From Bifidobacterium platyrrhinorum (GTDB taxonomy: Bacteria > Actinomycetota > Actinomycetes > Actinomycetales > Bifidobacteriaceae): 64,000 nucleotides of DNA. Where the stretch lies: NCBI RefSeq assembly GCF_010667645.1, contig NZ_WHZV01000005.1:104884-168883 (forward strand). Direction: 5' to 3'. Both the position numbers and the translations under genes were made by a program. The notes beneath the pieces are model-generated. The model worked only from the letters and a program-made list of their open reading frames with translations, was not told where the DNA came from and ran no database searches. This document shows, piece after piece, positions 9,186 to 18,435 of the stretch. Position 1 is the stretch's first letter. The number at the start of each line of letters is the position of its first letter.

Positions 9186-10132
9186 AGCAGCCCCTCGCAG
9201 TAGGAGCGGACGAGCTCGGCGGAATGGTGCAGCTTGGCGTGCTCCTCCTCGGTGAGTTCGAGTTCGACGATCTCGTTGGCGCCGTTGGCGCGCAGTTCGG
9301 TGGGCACGCCGAGGAACACGTCGTGCTCGCCGTATTCGCCGTCGAGGAGCGTGGAGACGGGCACGATGCGGCGCTCGTCCCACAGGATCGTCTGTACGAT
9401 GCCGGCCACGGTGGAGGCGATGCCGAAGTTCGTGCCACCCTTCGCGGCGACGATCTCGTTGCCGCGCATGCGCGTCTTCGCCTCGATCTCGGAGGTGGAG
9501 ACGGAGGCGAAACGGCTCTGGTTGTCCGCGAGGAACTTGGCGAACGGCTTGCCGCCGAGCGAGACGGTGGACCATGCGGCGAACTGGGAGTCGCCGTGCT
9601 CGCCCATGACGAAGCCGCCCACGTTGCGCGGGTCGAGTCCGGTCTCCTCGCCGATGATGGTCTTGAGACGGGAGGTGTCGAGCGCGGTGCCGGTGCCGAG
9701 CACCTGCGTGCGCGGCAGTCCGGAGCGCTTCCACGCGTACCAGGCCATCACGTCCACGGGGTTGGAGACCATGACGATCACGCCGTCGAACCCGGAGGCC
9801 ATGACATGGTCCACCACATCGCCGACGAGGCCGACGGTGAAGCCGAGCTCGGCGAGACGGGTGGAGTTCTTCGGCGGCTTGCGGCCGACGGTGATGACGA
9901 CGATGTCGGCGTCGCGGCAGTCGGAGTAGTCGCCGGCGCGCACCTTGACGTGGCGGTCCTGGAACTCACTGCCGTCATCGAGGTCGTGGCTCTCCCCCAT
10001 CGCCTTGTCCGCGAAATGGTCGATGAGCACCAGCTCGTTGCACAGGCCGTGCGTGACGATGCCGAACGCCGCGGTGGCGCCGACCTGGCCGGTGCCGACG
10101 ATGACGACCCTGTTGCGGTTCATGGTGACCAT
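9182..10132 (-). CDS. ldh: L-lactate/malate dehydrogenase family protein
   Basis: NAD-dependent 2-hydroxyacid dehydrogenase of 316 residues. The N-terminus has the nucleotide-binding VVIVGTGQVGATAAFG; NPVDVMAWYAW and the catalytic histidine motif MGEHGDSQFAAW are present. The mobile loop reads VGRKPPKNSTRLAEL; at the position that is Gln in lactate and Arg in malate dehydrogenases an ungapped comparison gives Pro, so substrate preference is uncertain. In bifidobacteria the classic allosteric lactate dehydrogenase is a different paralogue. The start at 10132 has GAAGGAGACACAC; a second ATG three codons on is possible. Followed by a coupled HAD phosphatase. Confidence 0.87.
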   Translation of the reverse strand: MVTMNRNRVVIVGTGQVGATAAFGIVTHGLCNELVLIDHFADKAMGESHDLDDGSEFQDRHVKVRAGDYSDCRDADIVVITVGRKPPKNSTRLAELGFTVGLVGDVVDHVMASGFDGVIVMVSNPVDVMAWYAWKRSGLPRTQVLGTGTALDTSRLKTIIGEETGLDPRNVGGFVMGEHGDSQFAAWSTVSLGGKPFAKFLADNQSRFASVSTSEIEAKTRMRGNEIVAAKGGTNFGIASTVAGIVQTILWDERRIVPVSTLLDGEYGEHDVFLGVPTELRANGANEIVELELTEEEHAKLHHSAELVRSYCEGLL

Positions 10133-10187
10133 GTGTGTCTCCTTCAGTGTTATGGCCGATCGGGCCGCGGGACCCATAAACGAACGG

Positions 10188-10217
10188 GACCCATGACCGA
10201 ACTGACGGTCATGGGTC
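10188..10217 (-). terminator. 12-bp hairpin after secG
   Basis: Perfect arms GACCCATGACCG (10188-10199) and CGGTCATGGGTC (10206-10217) around a six-base loop lie between secG and ldh. On the minus strand a moderately T-rich run (GTTCGTTTATG) follows. It probably ends the pgk-tpiA-secG unit. Confidence 0.75.
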
Positions 10218-10247
10218 TCCTGCGCATGTATGCGTGCGATCCGCGGA

Positions 10248-10496
10248 TCAGATGAGGTTGAACTTGGTCATCAGGCCGAGGGCGATGATGATCGCCACCC
10301 AGATCAGCGCGATGATGACGGTCCAACGGTTCAGGTTCTTCTCGGCGACGCCGGAGGTGCCCGCGTTCTGGGTCAGGCCGCCGCCGAACATATCGGACAG
10401 GCCGCCACCCTTGCCCTTGTGCATGAGGATGAGCAGGGTCAGCAGGCAGCTGAGCACCACGACGATGATTTCAAGGGCGATCTTCAGAGCGGTCAC
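10248..10496 (-). CDS. secG: Protein translocase subunit SecG
   Basis: Small membrane partner of SecY and SecE in general protein export. 82 residues with two membrane spans, about 3-23 and 57-77, separated by a Gly-rich cytoplasmic loop (GKGGGLSDMFGGGL) that is the SecG signature, then AEKNLNRWTVI. The start is a GTG at 10496, ten bases after CGGAGG; the upstream in-frame ATG has no site. Placement directly after tpiA and pgk is the usual actinobacterial arrangement. Confidence 0.92.
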   Translation of the reverse strand: MTALKIALEIIVVVLSCLLTLLILMHKGKGGGLSDMFGGGLTQNAGTSGVAEKNLNRWTVIIALIWVAIIIALGLMTKFNLI

Positions 10497-10571
10497 GGGT
10501 GGATTACCTCCGGTTTGGATTCGGTCTGCGCTCAAGCATAGCGCAACGTGCTGAAAAACGGGAAGGCCCGG

Positions 10572-11366
10572 TCAGCGGGTGGCCTTCTCGGTGAGCCGGC
10601 AGATCTTGGCGAGCTCGTCCACGTCGAGCGCGGCGCCGCCGATGAGGAAGCCGTCCACGTCCGGTTCCCCGATGAGCTCGACCGCGTTGCGGGACGAGAC
10701 GGAGCCGCCGTAGAGGATGCGCACGGTGTCGGCGACCCTGTCGTTGAACGTGGTCCGCAGGTCGTCGCGGATGGCCTGCGCCGCGTACTGCGCGGACTCG
10801 GGCGTGGCGACCATGCCGGTGCCGATGGCCCACACCGGTTCGTAGGCGATGAGCAGACGGGAGGCCTCGTCCTCGTTGAGGTCGCGGGTGACGTCGTGCA
10901 CCTGGCCGACGGCGAAGTCGAGCTCGATGCCCTGGCGGCGTTCCTCGAAGCTTTCGCCGACGCACAGGATCGGCCGCATGTCCGCGGCGAGCACGGCACG
11001 CACCTGGTCGACGATGTTGGCGTCGTCCTCCGGGTGGTACTTGCGGCGTTCGGAATGCCCGATGATCACGTACGAGCAGCCGAGGTGCGCGATCATGTCG
11101 GCGGAGATGTCGCCGGTGAACGCCCCCTGGTTGGTGACGGACACGGATTGCGCGCCGTAGCGGATCTTCAGCTTGTCCGCCTCGACGAGCACCTCCACGC
11201 TGCGCAGCGAGGTGAAGGAGGGGAACAGCGCGACCTCCACCCTGCGGAAGTCGAAGTGCGCGTCGCGCAGCAGCCATGCGAGCTTCTGCACGAAGTAGGT
11301 GGCCTCGAGATGGTCGAAGTTCATCTTCCAGTTGCCCGCGACCAGCGGGATGCGTTCGGATGCCAT
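10572..11366 (-). CDS. tpiA: Triosephosphate isomerase
   Basis: Interconverts dihydroxyacetone phosphate and glyceraldehyde 3-phosphate. 264 residues, normal length. Catalytic parts are visible: VAGNWKMN with the lysine at the N-terminus, the histidine in YVIIGHSERR, and the glutamate in AYEPVWAIGTG, followed by the phosphate loop region ILYGGSVSSRNA and IGGAALD. The start is preceded by AAGGGGGACC. Lies between pgk and secG in the same direction, 132 bases after pgk. Confidence 0.97.
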   Translation of the reverse strand: MASERIPLVAGNWKMNFDHLEATYFVQKLAWLLRDAHFDFRRVEVALFPSFTSLRSVEVLVEADKLKIRYGAQSVSVTNQGAFTGDISADMIAHLGCSYVIIGHSERRKYHPEDDANIVDQVRAVLAADMRPILCVGESFEERRQGIELDFAVGQVHDVTRDLNEDEASRLLIAYEPVWAIGTGMVATPESAQYAAQAIRDDLRTTFNDRVADTVRILYGGSVSSRNAVELIGEPDVDGFLIGGAALDVDELAKICRLTEKATR

Positions 11367-11440
11367 GGTCCCCCTTCAATGGGCCGCCGATGAACGCGGC
11401 CTCATGCGATGAATGATACGGGCGGGTGCGACAGACAGCA

Positions 11441-11475
11441 TTGGCTCCCCGTGCCGGTCGGGCGCGGGGAGCCAA
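11441..11475 (-). terminator. 11-bp inverted repeat between pgk and tpiA
   Basis: TTGGCTCCCCG (11441-11451) and CGGGGAGCCAA (11465-11475) pair perfectly around a 13-base loop, 24 bases after the pgk stop. No T-run follows on the minus strand. It may be a partial terminator or an RNA-stability hairpin that sets different pgk and tpiA levels. Confidence 0.5.
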
Positions 11476-11498
11476 TGACGGTCCGCATCGGGATCAGA

Positions 11499-12704
11499 CT
11501 ACTCGAGCACCTTCAGGCCCGGGAGCTCCTTGCCCTCGAGGAACTCGAGGGAGGCGCCGCCGCCGGTGGAGATGTGCGAGAAGCCGTCCTCCGGGAAGCC
11601 GAGGTTGCGCACCGCGGAGGCGGAGTCGCCGCCGCCGACGATGGTGAAGGCGCCGGCCGCGGTCGCGTCGACCAGGCCCTGCGCGACGGCCTTGGTGCCG
11701 GCCGCGAACTCCGGGATCTCGAAGACGCCCATCGGGCCGTTCCACACGACGGTCTTGGAGTCGACGATCTTGTCGTGGAACAGCTTCTGGGACTCCGGGC
11801 CGATGTCGAGGCCCATCTTGTCGGCCGGGATGGCGTCGGCGGCGACGACCTCCGGGGCGACCGGGGTGTCACCGGCCGGGAAGCCGGCGTTCACGACGAT
11901 GTCGGTGGGCAGCACGAGCTCGACGCCGTTCTTCTCGGCGGTCTCGATGTAGCCCTTGACCTTGTCGAGCTGGTCCTCCTCGAGCAGGGAGGTGCCGACC
12001 TCGTAGCCCTTGGCCTTGAGGAAGGTGAACACCATGCCGCCGCCGATGACGAGGCGGTTGGCCTTGTCGAGCAGGTTCTCGATGACGCCGAGCTTGTCGG
12101 AGACCTTGGAGCCGCCGAGCACGACGGTGAACGGACGCTCCGGGTTCTCGGTGGCCTTGGACAGCGCCTTGACCTCCTTCTCGACCAGCAGGCCGGCGGC
12201 GGCCGGCAGATCGGCGGCGACGTCGTAGTTGGAGCCCTGGGCACGGTGCACGACGCCGAAGCCGTCGGAGACGAAGACCTCGCCGAGGGCGGCGATCTTC
12301 TTCGCGTACGGAGCGCGCACGGCGGGATCCTTGCTGGTCTCCTCCGGGTTGAAGCGCACGTTCTCGAGCAGGACGACATCGCCGTCGTTCATCGCGGCGA
12401 CCTTGGCCTGGGCGTCCTCGCCGTAGGTGTCCTTGGCCAGCGGGACCTCGATGCCGAGCAGCTCGCCGAGGCGGGCGGCCACGGGGGCGAGGGACAGCTC
12501 GGGAACGACCTTGCCCTTCGGGCGGCCGAGGTGGGCCATCAGGATGACCTTCGCGCCTTCCTCGCGCAGCGTCTTGATCGTCGGCAGGGCGGCCTTGATG
12601 CGGCCGTCGTCGGTGATCGTGGTGCCGTCCAGCGGGACGTTGAAATCGGCGCGAACCAGGACGCGCTTGCCCTTGAGATCTCCAAGATCCTTGAGTGTCT
12701 TCAT
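11499..12704 (-). CDS. pgk: Phosphoglycerate kinase
   Basis: Makes ATP from 1,3-bisphosphoglycerate in lower glycolysis. 401 residues, normal. The N-terminus [22 protein letters not shown], the substrate region [10 protein letters not shown], the [13 protein letters not shown] block and the C-terminal nucleotide part WNGPMGVFE and IVGGGDSA are all present. The start at 12704 is preceded by GAAAGGATATTC. A -10-like TATTAT at 12760-12765 suggests its own promoter, and its leader could form two small hairpins (12735-12756 and 12721-12732). Biased codon use fits high expression. Confidence 0.97.
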   Translation of the reverse strand: MKTLKDLGDLKGKRVLVRADFNVPLDGTTITDDGRIKAALPTIKTLREEGAKVILMAHLGRPKGKVVPELSLAPVAARLGELLGIEVPLAKDTYGEDAQAKVAAMNDGDVVLLENVRFNPEETSKDPAVRAPYAKKIAALGEVFVSDGFGVVHRAQGSNYDVAADLPAAAGLLVEKEVKALSKATENPERPFTVVLGGSKVSDKLGVIENLLDKANRLVIGGGMVFTFLKAKGYEVGTSLLEEDQLDKVKGYIETAEKNGVELVLPTDIVVNAGFPAGDTPVAPEVVAADAIPADKMGLDIGPESQKLFHDKIVDSKTVVWNGPMGVFEIPEFAAGTKAVAQGLVDATAAGAFTIVGGGDSASAVRNLGFPEDGFSHISTGGGASLEFLEGKELPGLKVLE

Positions 12705-12769
12705 GAATATCCTTTCATAACCGCTTTCGCGGGAAAGTGGCGATGTCTTGCCACTTCGCATAATACAAC

Positions 12770-12792
12770 AGGCCCGCCGGGGCGGCGGGCCT
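12770..12792 (-). terminator. Hairpin terminator after whiA
   Basis: AGGCCCGCC (12770-12778) and GGCGGGCCT (12784-12792) form a 9-bp stem with a five-base loop, then TGTTGTATT on the minus strand. It ends whiA transcription; the likely pgk -10 (TATTAT) sits just after it. Confidence 0.7.
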
Positions 12793-12838
12793 GACACAGG
12801 ATTTTTTGGAACGTCTTCGGGAAACGTTCCCGGAACGT

Positions 12839-13786
12839 TCAGGAACGCGCCTTCGCGGTCTTCTCCGCGAGCTGCAGCAGACGGCGGATGCGTCCGGCGA
12901 TGGCGTCCTTGGAGATGGGGGGCTCGGCGATGCGGCCGAGCTCCTCGAGGCTGGCGTCGCCGTGTTCGAGGCGCAGCTGGCCGGCGGCGCGCAGGTTGTC
13001 CGGCACGTCCACGCCGGCCTCGTCGAAGAGTTCGAAGGCCTTGCGCACCTTGTCGCAGGCCTCGGCCGCGGCCTTGGCGGAGCGGCGCATGTTGGCGTCG
13101 TCGAAATTGGCGAGGCGGTTCGCCTTGGAGCGGGTCTCGCCGTCGGAACGCTTGCCGGTCCAGTCGCGCGCGGAGCGCATGGCCCCCATCGAGTTGAGCA
13201 TGCGTTCGATGGAGTCGGGATCGGTGAGCGTCACGCGGTACGACTTGCTCAGCTGGCGCGGCTTGGCGGTGATGCCGAGGCGGCGGGCCAGGCCGGCGAG
13301 GGCCATCGCGGCCTCGTTGCACGGGCAGATGATCTCCATGTAGGGGTTCTTGCCCAGGTCGGACAGGATGCCCTTGGCCATGAAGGCGCCGCGCCATGCG
13401 GCGCGCACCTGGGCGATCTTGCCCTGCACGATCTTGACGGGCAGGCCGCGCACGGCCTTGTTGCGGTCGATGAGACCGGTGGCCACGGCGAGGTTCACCG
13501 CTCCGCGCTCGACCTTGACGACGTGGTACTGGTGGGAGCCCTTGGGAGTGGTGCGCGTCGAGGTGATGAGCTTGGCCTCGAGGTTGTACAGGTCCTCGAT
13601 GTTCGTGCGCAGCCATTCGGCGGCGACGAGCGAGTCGAACGTGGCGAGCATGACCACTTGCTTCTGGGCGTTGTTCATGAAGCCGCCTGCGAAGCGAATC
13701 ATGGCGGTGACCTGCGCCTTCCTGGCGTCCGCCTTCTCGTCCTCCAGCGCCGCGAGCTCGCTTTTCACATCATCCAGAAGAGCCAA
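12839..13786 (-). CDS. whiA: Sporulation/cell-division regulator WhiA
   Basis: DNA-binding protein built from a LAGLIDADG-like N-terminal domain and a C-terminal helix-turn-helix; in streptomycetes it drives sporulation septation genes, and in other Gram-positives it affects division and chromosome segregation. 315 residues, normal. Seen are [19 protein letters not shown] in the first domain and [20 protein letters not shown] in the C-terminal domain. The start is a TTG at 13786, seven bases after TAGGAGG. In many actinobacteria yvcK sits between rapZ and whiA; here the 188 bases between them hold no gene. Confidence 0.95.
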   Translation of the reverse strand: MALLDDVKSELAALEDEKADARKAQVTAMIRFAGGFMNNAQKQVVMLATFDSLVAAEWLRTNIEDLYNLEAKLITSTRTTPKGSHQYHVVKVERGAVNLAVATGLIDRNKAVRGLPVKIVQGKIAQVRAAWRGAFMAKGILSDLGKNPYMEIICPCNEAAMALAGLARRLGITAKPRQLSKSYRVTLTDPDSIERMLNSMGAMRSARDWTGKRSDGETRSKANRLANFDDANMRRSAKAAAEACDKVRKAFELFDEAGVDVPDNLRAAGQLRLEHGDASLEELGRIAEPPISKDAIAGRIRRLLQLAEKTAKARS

Positions 13787-13974
13787 GAGCCAACCTCCTA
13801 AGTCTCGTCCCTCTCAATGGTTCCGGGGTTCGGGTCCGGCGCGGAAGATGAAGATCATGCCCCCGCTGTCCGCCGAACTTCCGTGATACCGGCCATCTTG
13901 GACAACCCTCGCGCCGTTCCCGCTTTTTCGCGATGGTCGTCTCGACATGTGGTCAGGGCCGCGAAGCGCGCGAT

Positions 13975-14907
13975 TCAGCGCCTTTTACGCTGCTCGCGGG
14001 CGGAAACCGTGACATCAAGCCCATGTGAACGCAAACGCTTCGCCAATGCCTCGCTCATGGCCACCGACCGGTGCTGGCCTCCGGTGCAGCCGACGGCGAT
14101 GGTCACGAAGTGCTTGTCCTCGCGCGCGTATCCGTCGATGGCGACGAGCAGCGCGCGCTCGTAGGCGTCGAGGAACTCGGTCGCGCCCTTGCTGTTCAGC
14201 ACGTAGTCGGCGACGGGCTTGTCCGCGCCGGTCAGCTCGCGCAGGCTCGGCACCCAGAACGGGTTGGGCAGGAAGCGCACGTCGGCGACGAAGTCGGCGT
14301 CGGTGGGGGTCCCGTATTTGAACCCGAAGCTGAAGATGTGCACGGACACTGTCTTCGGCCCCGAGCCGACCATGGCCTCGTACAGTTTGGTGGACAGCTG
14401 GTGGATGCTCAGCGCGGAGGTGTCGATGACCGTGTCCGCGCGCTCCTTGAGGTTCTCGAGCAGCGCGCGCTCCTCGTTGATGCCGTCGATGAGGCGGTTG
14501 CCGTGCTGCAGCGGATGGGGGCGTCGCACCTGCTCGTAGCGTTTGACGAGCACGTCGTCGCTGGCGTCGAGGAACAGGATGCGCGTGCGCACGCCGAGAT
14601 CGTCGAGGTGGCTGAGCACTTCGTTGAGGTCGTCGAAGTATGCGCGCGACCGCACGTCGATGACGGCGGCGAGCTTGTGCACGCCCTTGCCGCCGCCGGC
14701 GTTGGTCATCATGTCGACGAGGGGGACGAGCAGTTTGGGCGGCATGTTGTCCACCACGTACCAGCCCATGTCCTCCACGCAGTCGGCGGCGTGGGACCGC
14801 CCCGCGCCGGACATGCCGGTGATGAGCAGCACCTCGAAGCCGTCGGCGGGGTCCGGCTCGTTGCCCGTGGCCCCGTTGCGCGGGTTCGTGTTCGTTTCGG
14901 TGATCAC
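13975..14907 (-). CDS. rapZ: RNase adapter / nucleotide-binding protein RapZ
   Basis: P-loop protein of the RapZ/YvcJ family. The E. coli protein delivers a small RNA to RNase E; in Gram-positives the role is less clear and is linked to cell-envelope precursor metabolism. 310 residues. The Walker A is ITGMSGAGRSHA with Arg in place of the usual Lys, as often seen in actinobacteria. The conserved C-terminal half includes HIFSFGFKYGTP, RFLPNPFWVPSLRELTG and the AVGCTGGQHRSVAMSE block. The GTG start at 14907 overlaps the aroE stop (GTGA), implying coupled translation. The longer open frame upstream is aroE shadow. Confidence 0.93.
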   Translation of the reverse strand: MITETNTNPRNGATGNEPDPADGFEVLLITGMSGAGRSHAADCVEDMGWYVVDNMPPKLLVPLVDMMTNAGGGKGVHKLAAVIDVRSRAYFDDLNEVLSHLDDLGVRTRILFLDASDDVLVKRYEQVRRPHPLQHGNRLIDGINEERALLENLKERADTVIDTSALSIHQLSTKLYEAMVGSGPKTVSVHIFSFGFKYGTPTDADFVADVRFLPNPFWVPSLRELTGADKPVADYVLNSKGATEFLDAYERALLVAIDGYAREDKHFVTIAVGCTGGQHRSVAMSEALAKRLRSHGLDVTVSAREQRKRR

Positions 14908-15881
14908 AGGGTCTCCTCCAATGCGCGCCTCATGGCGATCTCCAGATGGTCGTCGTCGACGGTGACGTCCTGCAGGCGACGGTCGGCGTCGGACGGCGGA
15001 TCGTCGTCCCAGATGCCCGTCATGAGCAGCACCTGGATGAGCGCCTGGTACAGGAGCATCTCCTCGCCGCCGATCGCATGGCCGCCGTGGGAGCGCCATG
15101 CCTGCATGAGCTTCGTGGGACGCGGGTCATAGACCACGTCGAGCAGCATGCCGTCGAACGCGTCGCCGGGGCGGTCGAGCGTTTCGGCGAGGCCGTCCGC
15201 GGCATGCCCGGGAATCGTGTTGATCACGTAGTCGGATTCACGGGCGGCGGCGGTCACCCCGTCCGCGTCGGACAGGTCGATCTCGTCGTAGGGACGGCCT
15301 TCGACGCCGCGGAACGCCTTCGCGGCGGAGTCCAGTCCGAGGTCGCGGCCGGGGTGGCGCGCGGCGATGGTGATACGTTCGACGCCCGGCAGCATCAGGC
15401 AGGCCGCCGCGGCCGACGTGGCGGTGTTGCCGTTGCCGATGATGAGCGCACGGCGTCCCGTCCGCCCGTTGCGATGCACGCCGAGTTCCCGGTCGGCGTG
15501 GTCGAAGGCCAGCTGGATGCCGACCACATCGGTGTTGTAGAGCCTGATCGCCGGCTTCCCGTGGGGCCATGCGGGATCGTCGTGGGTGGATTCGTCCCAG
15601 TCGAGCACCGCCGTGTTGGCGACCCTGAGCTCCCGCGCCCACACGTTGCGGGGCGTGCCGTACGGCTGGATGGTCTTCTTGAGCGGCATCGTCAGGCTGA
15701 GTCCCCGCCACGTGGGGTCGAGCCCCTTGAGGAACCCGTCGAGGTCCCCCTCCCCCACCTCGTGCCTGTCGTACGTCCAGCCGTCGAGTCCGAGCGAACG
15801 GTACGCCGCGTTGTGCAGCACGGGCGACAGCGAATGCGCGATGGGCTTGCCGAGCACCGCGCACCGATTGGCGATCGTCAT
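14904..15881 (-). CDS. aroE: Shikimate dehydrogenase family protein
   Basis: Reduces 3-dehydroshikimate to shikimate in aromatic amino acid synthesis, or acts on a related substrate. 325 residues, longer than E. coli AroE (about 270) through loop extensions. Substrate site residues are in PIAHSLSPVLHNAAY and LTMPLKKTI, and the nucleotide-binding stretch is ALIIGNGNTATSAAAA. The C-terminal GGEEMLLYQALIQ block with DVVYDPRPTKL is conserved. The start at 15881 follows AAGGAGGGAAGC. Positioned between uvrC and rapZ. The dehydrogenase family has paralogues, so the exact substrate is inferred. Confidence 0.88.
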   Translation of the reverse strand: MTIANRCAVLGKPIAHSLSPVLHNAAYRSLGLDGWTYDRHEVGEGDLDGFLKGLDPTWRGLSLTMPLKKTIQPYGTPRNVWARELRVANTAVLDWDESTHDDPAWPHGKPAIRLYNTDVVGIQLAFDHADRELGVHRNGRTGRRALIIGNGNTATSAAAACLMLPGVERITIAARHPGRDLGLDSAAKAFRGVEGRPYDEIDLSDADGVTAAARESDYVINTIPGHAADGLAETLDRPGDAFDGMLLDVVYDPRPTKLMQAWRSHGGHAIGGEEMLLYQALIQVLLMTGIWDDDPPSDADRRLQDVTVDDDHLEIAMRRALEETL

Positions 15882-15957
15882 GCTTCCCTCCTTGCCTTCC
15901 CGGTTCTCCCCGACCATCCTACTCGGGCCGTCCGGACCGCGGACGGAAGCCGTCTCC

Positions 15958-18369
15958 TCATGGCCGGCGCGCGCCGCTGCCGCCGGCGGCGCCCGTATCG
16001 CCGGCACCGCCGGTTCCGTCCGCATCGTCCGCATGCAGGGCGTCATAGATGGCCTGCGCCTTGGCATGGCCTATTCCCCTGACCTGTTCCAGCTCCTCGA
16101 CGCCGACGCCGCGCATCGCCTTGACCGAGCCGAAATGCGCGAGCAGCCGCTTCTGGTAGGCGGGCCCCACGCCGGGGATGCCGTCGAGGGCGCTGCGCAA
16201 CGCCCCCTTGCGTCTCGTCTGCCGGTGGTAGGTGATGGCGAAGCGGTGCGACTCGTCGCGCACGCGCTGCAGCAGGTACATGCCCTCGGACCGGCGTTTG
16301 AGGATGATCGGGTAGTCGTCGTCCGGCACCCACACCTCTTCGAGCCGTTTGGCGAGCCCGCATACGGCCACGTCGTCGACACCGCAGTCGGCGAGCGCCT
16401 TCGCGGCGGCCATGGCCTGCGGCCTGCCGCCGTCGACGACGACGAGGTTCGGCTTGTAGGCGAACCGGTGCCGGTCCGTGTTCTGCTGGACCACAGCGTC
16501 GCCCGCGCCGGCGTCCCGCGCGGCCGCGCCCAGCCCGTCGCCGGCACCGGCGCGCGTGCCCGTCGCCGCCTCCGCGCGTCGTTCCGCCTCGATGCTCTCG
16601 CCGGAGTCGCCGGCGATGTTGCCGTGACGGAAGCGCCGCGTCAGCGTCTCGTAGAGGGCGCTCAGGTCGTCGAGCGCGCCCTGGCCGTCCTTGCCGCGGA
16701 TGGCGAAACGCCGGTATTCGCTTTTCTTGGCGACGGCGTCCTCGAACACGACCATGGAGGCCACCTGGAAGGCGCCGCCGACCGTGTTGGAGATGTCGTA
16801 GCATTCGATGCGCAGCGGGGCTTCGGCGAGGCCCAGCGCGTCGGCGACCTCGTTCATGGCGCGGGTGCGTGCGCCGATGTCGGCGATGCGGCTCATCTTG
16901 GCGCGCGCCAGCGCCTGCGCGGCGTTGTCGTTCGCCCTGTCCATGAGCTGCCGCTTGTCGCCTCTGCCGGCGACGCGGATCGTGACCGCGCCGCCGCGCA
17001 GTCCGGTCAGCCATGTTTCGAGCTCCCCGCGCCGGGACGGTTCGAGCTCGATGGGCGTGATGACCTCGCGGGGCACCGGGGCGATGGGGGCGAGCAGGTC
17101 GGCGCGTCCGGTGACCTCCCGGCGCGCGTTGCGTTCGCGCGTCGCCCGCGCGCGGGACGCCGCGTCGGTCGCGGTCACACGCTGCGTGGAGCCGATGGCG
17201 TCGCGCCGTTCCTCGACCTTCGCCGTCGCGTTCCCGTCCGCGCCGGAGGCGGCCGGCGCGTCGGGACGCGTGTCGGCCGCGGCGTCGTTGCGCGCGTCCG
17301 AGTAGACGCGCACGAGCAGGTCGGCCATGAGGTCGGCGTCGTCGATGTCCTCGACGCGTTCGACGCTCCAATTGCGTTCGCCGCGTATCGCTCCGGCGCG
17401 CACGTGGAAGGCGTGCACGGAGGCTTCGATCTCGTCGGTGGCGAAGCCGAACACGTCGGCGTCGACCTGGTCGTCGAGCACGACCGCGTTCTGTTCGACG
17501 ACGGTGGAGAGCATGGCGATCTCGTCGCGCAGGCGCGCGGCCTTCTCGAATTCGAGGTCGGCGCTGGCCTCCTTCATGTCGCGGGTGAGCTGCGCGATGT
17601 ACGACCTGCCGAGCCTGCCGGTCATCACGCCGACGAGCCGTTCGCACATGCGCCGGTGCTCCTTCGCGTCGATGCGGCCGACGCACGGCGCGGAGCATTT
17701 GCCGATGGAGGCGAGCAGGCAGGGACGTCCCGTGAGTTCGGCCTTGCGGTAGACGCCGTCGGTGCAGGTGCGCACGGGGAAGGTGCGCAGAAGACGGTCG
17801 AGTCCGTGGCGCAGGTCCCACACCTTCGCGTAGGGGCCGAAGTAGCGGGTGTCGCGGCGTTTGCGGCTGCGCGTCACCCATACGCGCGGCACCGTCTCGC
17901 CGGCGGAGACCGCGAGGTACGGATAGGTCTTGTCGTCGCGGAACTGCACGTTGAACCGCGGGTCGAACTCCTTGATCCACGTGTATTCGAGGGTGAGCGA
18001 TTCGAGTTCGGTGCCGACGACGGTCCATTCGAGGCTGCGTGCGGTGAGCACCATGGTCTGCGTGCGTGGGTGCAGCAGGTACAGCGGCTGGAAGTAGTTG
18101 GTCAGGCGGTTGCGCAGGTTCTTCGCCTTGCCGACGTAGATGACGCGTCCCTCGCCGTCGCGCCATTTGTAGACGCCGGGCAGCGCCGGGATGTCCGAGG
18201 TCTTCGGTCGGAACAGGTCGCGCGAGTCGCCCAGCAGCGGCGCACCGTTGCGGTTCGTCCTCGCCGTCGGGCCGCCGGCGCCGGACACGTCGGCCGTCGC
18301 TTCCCCGCGCAACGCGTCGGCCGTCCGGCGCCATGTCTCCGGCGAGTGCCGTTCGATATCGTTGGTCAT
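15958..18369 (-). CDS. uvrC: UvrABC excinuclease subunit C
   Basis: Makes both incisions in nucleotide excision repair. 803 residues, against roughly 600-700 in most bacteria. Order: GIY-YIG nuclease domain near residue 55 (LPGVYKWRDGEGRVIYVGKA), UVR motif (ADLEFEKAARLRDEIAML), the RNase-H-like second nuclease (IECYDISNTVGGAFQVASM and NLVVVDGGRPQ), then helix-hairpin-helix repeats (IPGVGPAYQKRLL, VRGIGHAKAQAIY). Extra length comes from two low-complexity Ala/Arg/Gly/Asp-rich inserts, one after the UVR region and one before VVVDGG. Start 18369 (MTNDIERH) is the first sensible ATG; the ribosome site (GGTGGT) is weak. No LexA box was seen upstream. Confidence 0.95.
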   Translation of the reverse strand: MTNDIERHSPETWRRTADALRGEATADVSGAGGPTARTNRNGAPLLGDSRDLFRPKTSDIPALPGVYKWRDGEGRVIYVGKAKNLRNRLTNYFQPLYLLHPRTQTMVLTARSLEWTVVGTELESLTLEYTWIKEFDPRFNVQFRDDKTYPYLAVSAGETVPRVWVTRSRKRRDTRYFGPYAKVWDLRHGLDRLLRTFPVRTCTDGVYRKAELTGRPCLLASIGKCSAPCVGRIDAKEHRRMCERLVGVMTGRLGRSYIAQLTRDMKEASADLEFEKAARLRDEIAMLSTVVEQNAVVLDDQVDADVFGFATDEIEASVHAFHVRAGAIRGERNWSVERVEDIDDADLMADLLVRVYSDARNDAAADTRPDAPAASGADGNATAKVEERRDAIGSTQRVTATDAASRARATRERNARREVTGRADLLAPIAPVPREVITPIELEPSRRGELETWLTGLRGGAVTIRVAGRGDKRQLMDRANDNAAQALARAKMSRIADIGARTRAMNEVADALGLAEAPLRIECYDISNTVGGAFQVASMVVFEDAVAKKSEYRRFAIRGKDGQGALDDLSALYETLTRRFRHGNIAGDSGESIEAERRAEAATGTRAGAGDGLGAAARDAGAGDAVVQQNTDRHRFAYKPNLVVVDGGRPQAMAAAKALADCGVDDVAVCGLAKRLEEVWVPDDDYPIILKRRSEGMYLLQRVRDESHRFAITYHRQTRRKGALRSALDGIPGVGPAYQKRLLAHFGSVKAMRGVGVEELEQVRGIGHAKAQAIYDALHADDADGTGGAGDTGAAGGSGARRP

Positions 18370-18435
18370 ACACCACCATCCGCAACAGATTCTGCATAAT
18401 ATGCGACCGCATCCAAGGCGTTGCGACGCGATCGA

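Noticed and set aside
12801..12850. Cluster of AACGTT-containing palindromes at the end of whiA
   Set aside because: Partly coding and partly next to the terminator; no clear spacing pattern, so not called an operator.
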